Assembly (NCBI GenBank): GCA_900317745.1
Contig: ONHW01000001.1
Span: 1-64,000 of the forward strand
Origin: an uncultured Bacteroidales bacterium
Lineage (GTDB): Bacteria > Bacteroidota > Bacteroidia > Bacteroidales > Paludibacteraceae
DNA: 64,000 nt
Direction: 5' to 3'
In this document: piece after piece, positions 58,648 to 64,000 of the stretch
How the letters are laid out: every line of letters starts with the position of its first letter
How positions within the stretch are numbered: position 1 is the stretch's first letter
Notes under the pieces: model-generated
Databases searched by the model: none
Told to the model about the DNA's origin: nothing
Seen by the model: only the letters and a program-made list of their open reading frames with translations
Position numbers and translations under genes: made by a program

Positions 58648-60414
58648 TTACTTACCTTGCGTCGGACCTGAAGGAATCTGGTCACCGAGTGTTGACATAG
58701 CACAACGGAAGCCGATAGTGCTCTTGCTCTTGTTGCCCTCCAGATAACGACGTGAGGACGGGTGGAGCCAATATACGCGATCGTTCCACGAACCGCCTTT
58801 GTACACGTGAGTTGTCTTGGTGATTTTCGGAGCATAGATGTCGGTAGGATCAATCTTCTTGTTGGCTGCAGCAGCGGATTCGCCACCACCTTCTTCTTCA
58901 CTCTCCTCTTCCTCTTCACCTTCTTCCTCGTCACCACCTTCCTCTTCTTCAGTTTCCTCTTCCTCATCACCGCCTTCTTCTTCGCCGCCATTACCTTCGG
59001 TATTGGCAGCCAATCCTTTCAGGAACAACGCACCGAGCGTATCCAGCGGATAGTCAGTCTGAATAAGCGAAGCAAAATCACCGTCCAGATAATCACGCTT
59101 ATCATCCTCGCTCGTCCATTCTACATCTATTCCACCCAAGGCATTGATTACATATTTACCTTGGTCGTCTTTCTTGGCGCGGCTATAGATGTTACCACGG
59201 AATGAGTTGTACTCTGTAGCGTCCTGATACGTTGTCTCACGATATACGTCCATCACCCACTCATTGACATTACCTGCCATGTTGTACAAGCCGAAGTCGT
59301 TCGGAGCAAATGCATCCACAGGGTTAGTAATAACATAACCGTCGTTCAGCATACCGGACACACCCATCATGTCACCTTTGCCGCGAACGAAGTTGGCCTG
59401 CATCATACCCATATTCTCTTTACTCAAGTCACGCGGATGATAGCCTGACCAAGGATAAACTTTACCCTCAATTGTCAATCCGTCCGTACCGGCTACAGGA
59501 GCAAAAGCGGCAAACTCCCACTCCGCCTCGGTCGGCAGACGATAGCCAACAACCAATATTCCGTCGGTACGGTCCACCTTACGCGGGTTGTTCCACTCAT
59601 CATGGAACTTCTTGCTGCGCCTGTTGGCATCCGGATTAACCGGGTTATAATCAGGGCGACGGAGATATTTCTCGGTGTTGAATACAAACTTGTCACGTAT
59701 CCACTCATAGGGTACATGGTATTCCACATTCACATCTTCGCCATTGGTAATCTCTACCTCTACGGGCTCATAGCCGGGGTTGGCATTACGCCAGTCCTCC
59801 AACTCCGTCTCGTCCAAAGCGCGAAGTTGCTGGAAGTCCGGGAACTCGATAGCACCCGCATGCACCAGCGCCAACTCATTCACGCGGTCGGTACGCCACT
59901 GGCAGTATTGCATTGCCTGATCCCAACTAACGCCTACTACGGGGTAGAAGCTGAAGGCAGGATGACGGAAATAGTTCTCCACATACGGCTCGTTGTACGC
60001 CAACTCGTCACGCCAAACCAACGTATCCGGCATGGCTGCCTGCACCAGTTTCGGTGCCGCATAGCCAAACACCATCTCCATCCAGTGGAGGTACTCACGC
60101 CAGTTGAGGTTCGAAATCTCGTACTTGTCCATATAGAACGAGCTGACAGTGATCGAACGACGTGAATTGTCACGCGGAGCTGTGATGAACTCATCCGTCT
60201 GACCGATAGCGAACGTTCCGCCCTGAATAGCTACCATTCCTACAGGATCGACATTACCAACGCCCTCCTTTGCTTCGAAGTTCGTTGTCTTCTCATCATA
60301 ATAGTTCCATCCCGTCGTATTTGAGAACTGCGTGTTCAACTCGCGTGACTTGCAGCCACTCAATGCTAACAACGCCACGGTTACGACGAATACAGATTGC
60401 ACTACTTTTTTCAT
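58648..60414 (-). CDS. gldJ: Gliding/T9SS lipoprotein GldJ, with acidic insertion
   Basis: A 588-residue lipoprotein with signal MKKVVQSVFVVTVALLALSGC (lipobox LSGC). It has a formylglycine-generating (SUMF1) fold: TGWNYYDEKTTNFE, IQGGTFAIGQ, YPVVGVSWDQAMQYCQWR, GYRLPTEAEWEFAA, NMAGNVNEWVMD and a final GFRCAMSTLG. The early segment and PDTLVWRDELAYNEPYVENYFRHP match GldJ, which stabilises other gliding/T9SS proteins. Residues about 471-515 form an acidic, Gly/Glu-rich stretch (EEEGGDEEEETEEEE and so on) inserted before the last strand. Start ATG at 60414, with a clear promoter. Confidence 0.88.
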   Translation of the reverse strand: MKKVVQSVFVVTVALLALSGCKSRELNTQFSNTTGWNYYDEKTTNFEAKEGVGNVDPVGMVAIQGGTFAIGQTDEFITAPRDNSRRSITVSSFYMDKYEISNLNWREYLHWMEMVFGYAAPKLVQAAMPDTLVWRDELAYNEPYVENYFRHPAFSFYPVVGVSWDQAMQYCQWRTDRVNELALVHAGAIEFPDFQQLRALDETELEDWRNANPGYEPVEVEITNGEDVNVEYHVPYEWIRDKFVFNTEKYLRRPDYNPVNPDANRRSKKFHDEWNNPRKVDRTDGILVVGYRLPTEAEWEFAAFAPVAGTDGLTIEGKVYPWSGYHPRDLSKENMGMMQANFVRGKGDMMGVSGMLNDGYVITNPVDAFAPNDFGLYNMAGNVNEWVMDVYRETTYQDATEYNSFRGNIYSRAKKDDQGKYVINALGGIDVEWTSEDDKRDYLDGDFASLIQTDYPLDTLGALFLKGLAANTEGNGGEEEGGDEEEETEEEEGGDEEEGEEEEESEEEGGGESAAAANKKIDPTDIYAPKITKTTHVYKGGSWNDRVYWLHPSSRRYLEGNKSKSTIGFRCAMSTLGDQIPSGPTQGK

Positions 60415-60493
60415 GTTGTCTTTTGGATATAATTATACCTTATTTTTCGACATTTTTATCCTAATGTGGGAACACCCCACACCTTAAAGCCTA

Positions 60494-60525
60494 CAAAGAT
60501 ACGAAAAAAATATAAATTGCACAAA
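60494..60525 (-). promoter_or_regulatory. Promoter of gldJ-gcvH
   Basis: On the minus strand TTTG (60522-60525), 20 bp, TATCTTTG (60494-60501); leader of about 80 bases. Confidence 0.82.
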
Positions 60526-60626
60526 TTTTTTTAAGAAAAAAAACAAAAAATGTACATTTTCTTGGCAAAATGCTATTTTTTACAACTATTTTTTACATTT
60601 TTATAGCAAAACACAAGATTTTTTTG

Positions 60627-60634
60627 TATCTTTG
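60627..60634 (+). promoter_or_regulatory. -7 box of the folP-cdaA promoter
   Basis: TATCTTTG at 60627-60634; the expected -33 position has only TTTTTATAG, so the upstream half is weak. It is 41 bases before the chosen folP ATG. Confidence 0.55.
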
Positions 60635-60675
60635 TACGCTTTTTGGCAAATGCAATCTTTGTCACTGATTGGAAT

Positions 60676-61479
60676 ATGCGATTAGGTACCCGGATTTATA
60701 CAACTTGCAAGCCTCTGGTGATGGCTATCATCAATGTCACCCCGGACAGCTTTTACGCCGATAGCCGTACCTGCGATGAGTCGGCGATTCGTGCCGCAGT
60801 AGCACGTGCCGTCAGCGAGGGTGCCGACTTGCTTGATATAGGTGCCTGCTCCACCCGTCCTGCCGTTCAGTTGCATGATGACGGAATGGCAAGTGAGCAA
60901 CAGGAGTGGCAACGCTTGCACCTGGCGCTACAGGTCATTCGCGACATGGATGTGGATATTCCCGTATCAGTAGATACGTTCCGCCCCGAAGTGGCAAAGC
61001 GGGCATTGAATGATTATGGTGTGGCTATGATCAATGACATCTCCGGCGGAGGAATAGAAATGTATGAGTTGGTGGCTTCTTTCAACTGCGCGTACGTGCT
61101 TACGTATAACCGCTCCAAGGCGGAACATACCACCGGCGATGTGCTCTGTGATGCTATCGATTACTTGAGTCGGAAAGCAGATATTCTTCACCGGATGGGA
61201 GTAAGCGATGTAGTCATTGATCCGGGATTCGGATTCGGCCAGACGGTCAACGAGAGTCTCTGCCTGCTGCGCGACCTGCACGCATTGCAGCACATAGGAA
61301 GTCCTATTCTGGTCGGAATATCCCGCAAGCGGATGGCATACGAGCCGCACCACCTGACTCCCGACAATTGTCTGGAGCAAACCTTGCAACTGGAGAGGTT
61401 GTCTATACAACACGGAGCAGCCATTCTTCGCGTACACGATGTCGCCGCAACGCAACAAATGATAACTGATTATACGTAA
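60676..61479 (+). CDS. folP: Dihydropteroate synthase
   Basis: A 267-residue TIM-barrel enzyme joining p-aminobenzoate and hydroxymethyl-dihydropterin diphosphate in folate synthesis; target of sulfonamides. MAIINVTPDSFYADSR, DIGACSTRP, VSVDTFRPEVA, INDISGG, VIDPGFGFGQT, and ILVGISRKRM are intact. ATG at 60676 (MRLGTRIYT) fits the usual N-terminus; a TTG at 60643 would start within a few bases of the transcript start. cdaA follows 16 bp later, as in many Bacteroidetes. Confidence 0.93.
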   Translation: MRLGTRIYTTCKPLVMAIINVTPDSFYADSRTCDESAIRAAVARAVSEGADLLDIGACSTRPAVQLHDDGMASEQQEWQRLHLALQVIRDMDVDIPVSVDTFRPEVAKRALNDYGVAMINDISGGGIEMYELVASFNCAYVLTYNRSKAEHTTGDVLCDAIDYLSRKADILHRMGVSDVVIDPGFGFGQTVNESLCLLRDLHALQHIGSPILVGISRKRMAYEPHHLTPDNCLEQTLQLERLSIQHGAAILRVHDVAATQQMITDYT

Positions 61480-61495
61480 CATACACTCAGTAGAT

Positions 61496-62263
61496 ATGTT
61501 TTTCGGATTTAAAGATCTTATAGACATCTTATTGGTAGCCCTGTTGTTGTATGAGGCTTTCCGGTTGCTGCGCACATCAGGAGCTGTCAACCTGTTTTGG
61601 GGGATATTGGCATACGTGGGCCTTTGGTTCCTTGTATCTTTTGTCCTTCGATTGGAACTCACCGGAGCTATCTTCAATTTCATTGGTAGTGCCGGAGCGG
61701 TAGCCCTCGTGGTTATCTTTCAGGAGGAGATACGCGGTTTGTTCAACCGAATAGGTTCGCGAATGAGCAATACGCAATTCAGATTCTTTCATCAGCAAAA
61801 ACAGAATGGTTGGCTCACTCACGAGCAGATACATCAACTCGTTTTGGCTTGCAGGCACATGGCTGATACCAAGACCGGAGCACTCATAGTCATTGCACAC
61901 GAGCAGGAGTTGGATGAGTACGAACGAACCGGCGAACTTATTAACGCGGATATTTCAGCGCGAATGATTGAAAATATCTTCTTCAAAAATTCACCTTTGC
62001 ACGACGGAGCACTAATTGTCCGTAACGGCAGGCTGCTGTCGGCTGCATGTATCCTGCCCGTATCCAAGGATCAACATATACCTAAACATTACGGGTTGCG
62101 ACATCGCGCTGCTCTTGGACTTGCTGAAAAGACTGATGCTCTATGCATTGTTGTGAGCGAGGAAACGGGCAAGGTAAGCATTGCACATGACAGCAAGATC
62201 AGTACTATCAAGTTGTCGGCGCTTGAAGAACAATTGCACAACAACGACAACCAATATCGTTAA
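61496..62263 (+). CDS. cdaA: Diadenylate cyclase CdaA
   Basis: A 255-residue membrane enzyme making cyclic di-AMP from two ATP. Three helices in the first 75 residues, then a DisA_N domain with DGA (170-172, HDGALIV) and RHR (202-204, GLRHRAAL) motifs. c-di-AMP controls potassium and osmotic balance, and wall homeostasis. The partner CdaR (YbbR) is not present downstream; metG follows. Cotranscribed with folP. Confidence 0.95.
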   Translation: MFFGFKDLIDILLVALLLYEAFRLLRTSGAVNLFWGILAYVGLWFLVSFVLRLELTGAIFNFIGSAGAVALVVIFQEEIRGLFNRIGSRMSNTQFRFFHQQKQNGWLTHEQIHQLVLACRHMADTKTGALIVIAHEQELDEYERTGELINADISARMIENIFFKNSPLHDGALIVRNGRLLSAACILPVSKDQHIPKHYGLRHRAALGLAEKTDALCIVVSEETGKVSIAHDSKISTIKLSALEEQLHNNDNQYR

Positions 62264-62280
62264 CTAACACATAACAATAT

Positions 62281-64000
62281 ATGAATCACAAACGCACACT
62301 TATCACAGCGGCATTGCCGTACGCCAACGGTCCGGTGCATATCGGTCACCTGGCTGGCGTATATGTTCCCGCTGACATCTATGCACGATACCTGCGTCTG
62401 AAAGGGCAGAAAGTGCTGTACGTATGCGGTAGCGACGAACACGGAGTACCTGTCACCATTCGCGCACGTAAAGAAGGTATAACCACTCAACAGGTGGTTG
62501 ACCGTTATCACGAACTTATCAAGCGCTCGTTCGCTGACTTCGGTATCAGTTTCGATATCTATTCGCGTACCACATCCGCCATTCACCACAAACTGGCATC
62601 GGATTACTTCCGAAAGTTGTACGACAACGGCAAGTTCATCGAGCAGACCACCGAGCAGTTCTACGATCCGGAAACCGGACATTTTCTTACCGACAGAAAC
62701 ATCCGTGGCGAATGTCCGCACTGCCATAGTCTGGGCGCGTATGGCGACCAGTGCGAGAAGTGTGGTTCCACCCTCTCACCAGAGGAACTGATCAACCCCT
62801 ATAATGCCGAGACAGGTAATCCTCTTGTCAAGAAACCTACCTCACATTGGTACCTGCCGCTCGACCAATATCAACAATGGCTGGAACAATGGATTTTGGA
62901 GGAGCATAAGGAGTGGCGCCCGAACGTGTATGGTCAATGCAAGTCGTGGCTGGACGGAGGATTACGCCCGCGTGCTGTGACGCGTGACCTCGACTGGGGC
63001 ATACCTGTACCGGTGGATGGTGCCGAAGGCAAAGTGCTCTACGTCTGGTTCGATGCGCCTATCGGATATATCTCCAACACCAAGGAACTCTGCGATGCAC
63101 AGCCTGAAAAGTACGGAAACTGGGAAACATGGTGGAAAGATCCGTCCACACGCCTTATCCACTTTATCGGCAAGGACAATATAGTCTTCCACTGCATCGT
63201 ATTCCCCGCTATGCTCAAAGCGGACGGTTCATACATATTACCGGACAACGTGCCGAGTAATGAGTTTCTGAACCTCGAGGGTGACAAGATTTCCACCTCA
63301 CGCAACTGGGCTGTCTGGCTCAACGAGTATCTTGACGACTTCCCCGGCAAGCAGGACGTGCTGCGCTACGTACTCACCGCCAATGCTCCGGAAACAAAAG
63401 ACAACGATTTTACTTGGGCGGATTTCCAGGCGCGCAACAACAATGAGCTGGTTGCCATCTACGGCAACTTTATCAACCGTGCACTGGTTCTTACCGGCAA
63501 GTATTTCGAAGGCAAAGTACCCGCACAAGGCGAGCTCTCCGACTACGACCGGCAGACCATTGAAGAGTTCTGCAATGTCAAAGCCGAACTGGAGCGATTA
63601 CTGAATGACTTCCGTTTTCGCGATGCACAAAAAGAGGCTATGAACCTCGCACGAATCGGCAACAAGTATCTGGCCGACACCGAGCCCTGGAAACTGGCCA
63701 AGACGGACATCAGCCGTACGGCTACCGTACTGAATCTTGCCCTGCAGATTGCAGCCAATCTCGCCATCGCCTTCGAGCCGTTCCTGCCGTTCTCATCTGC
63801 CAAACTGCGCGACATGTTGGCACTGGAGTCGTTCAGTTGGGAGAATCTTGGTCGTACCGACCTGCTCACTGAGGGACATCAACTCGGCGAAGTCAGTCTG
63901 CTGTTCGAGAAGATCGATGATGCACCTATCCAGGCGCAACTCGACCGATTGGCACGTATCAAGGCGGAAAACGAAGCCGCAGCACAGGCTGAAGCTCTGA
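62281..64000 (+). CDS. metG: Methionyl-tRNA synthetase, N-terminal part, runs off the right edge
   Basis: 573 codons are open from ATG at 62281 to the end of the window. Class I motif [16 protein letters not shown] (HIGH type), the zinc-binding [18 protein letters not shown] knuckle, [11 protein letters not shown] and [14 protein letters not shown] (KMSKS type) are present. It loads methionine on tRNA. A C-terminal dimerisation (tRNA-binding) domain may follow past the edge. It begins 17 bp after cdaA. Confidence 0.95.
   Translation, partial: MNHKRTLITAALPYANGPVHIGHLAGVYVPADIYARYLRLKGQKVLYVCGSDEHGVPVTIRARKEGITTQQVVDRYHELIKRSFADFGISFDIYSRTTSAIHHKLASDYFRKLYDNGKFIEQTTEQFYDPETGHFLTDRNIRGECPHCHSLGAYGDQCEKCGSTLSPEELINPYNAETGNPLVKKPTSHWYLPLDQYQQWLEQWILEEHKEWRPNVYGQCKSWLDGGLRPRAVTRDLDWGIPVPVDGAEGKVLYVWFDAPIGYISNTKELCDAQPEKYGNWETWWKDPSTRLIHFIGKDNIVFHCIVFPAMLKADGSYILPDNVPSNEFLNLEGDKISTSRNWAVWLNEYLDDFPGKQDVLRYVLTANAPETKDNDFTWADFQARNNNELVAIYGNFINRALVLTGKYFEGKVPAQGELSDYDRQTIEEFCNVKAELERLLNDFRFRDAQKEAMNLARIGNKYLADTEPWKLAKTDISRTATVLNLALQIAANLAIAFEPFLPFSSAKLRDMLALESFSWENLGRTDLLTEGHQLGEVSLLFEKIDDAPIQAQLDRLARIKAENEAAAQAEAL

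Noticed and set aside
58638-59205. Very basic, histone-like frame (minus) and a Ser/Pro frame (plus) around the acidic GldJ segment
   Set aside because: They arise from reading the GAA/GAG-rich tract in other frames; the GldJ frame has the conserved SUMF1 motifs on both sides of the tract.

Overview
The window is chromosomal DNA from a member of the Bacteroidales. I base this on several things: promoters of the Bacteroidetes type (TTTG, 19-20 bp, TAnnTTTG) in front of many genes; the type IX secretion/gliding proteins PorX and GldJ; a TonB-dependent receptor; DUF5686, DUF2147 and DUF4290-like proteins; and a meso-diaminopimelate type MurE (DNPR motif). I cannot name the species. Most of the sequence is compact core genome in long one-direction operons; accessory DNA lies at the left edge and around 34.6-40.5 kb.

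Left to right: 1-1.2 kb is accessory DNA with two unrecognised genes and short repeats. 1.3-6.6 kb is a small sucrose/fructan locus on the minus strand: GH32 lipoprotein, MFS permease and fructokinase, with an unusual membrane regulator (periplasmic sugar-binding domain, one membrane helix, AraC domain) upstream. 6.6-14.3 kb holds plsC, a PfkB kinase, a tRNA-Asn, an LD-carboxypeptidase whose frame runs into that tRNA, a BASS-type transporter, dusB, a DUF2147 protein, udk and a nuclease-like gene. 14.4-21 kb on the plus strand holds ssb, rpmH, rbfA, a LolC/E-type permease fused to a lipoprotein, xerD and a DUF5686 protein. 21-23.4 kb is a thiamine-type TonB receptor behind a TPP riboswitch. 23.4-28.4 kb holds a small Cys/Ala/Pro/Glu lipoprotein, a PASTA protein, rluD, porX and another nuclease-like gene.

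28.4-48.4 kb, minus strand, is a broken division and cell wall (dcw) cluster. From one clear promoter at 48.4 kb the order is an AmgK-like kinase fused to a RapZ C-terminal domain, a MurU-like nucleotidyltransferase, a lipid kinase, rsmH, ftsL-like, ftsI, murE, then an approximately 5.9 kb island, mraY, a two-gene ABC exporter, murD and ftsW. The island carries a four-gene AT-rich cassette (RhuM-Fic protein, unknown protein, DUF262-HNH nuclease, unknown protein). It is bounded by 25-bp direct repeats derived from the 5' end of a small gene. This is the best candidate for an undescribed system, probably defensive.

48.5-64 kb holds an outer-membrane-like protein, a glycosyltransferase, a radical SAM protein, guanine deaminase, a SIMPL protein, a secreted nuclease, an NlpC/P60 peptidase, nadB, gcvH and gldJ, then folP, cdaA and the 5' part of metG on the plus strand.

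Among non-coding findings, three divergent gene pairs share one exact dyad promoter geometry, with the two -33 boxes interleaved. A GCAGGATAATCGGGG repeat occurs three times, once inside a coding region. Peptidoglycan synthesis and recycling (murE, murD, mraY, ftsI, ftsW, AmgK/MurU-like, LdcA, NlpC) is the strongest functional theme.
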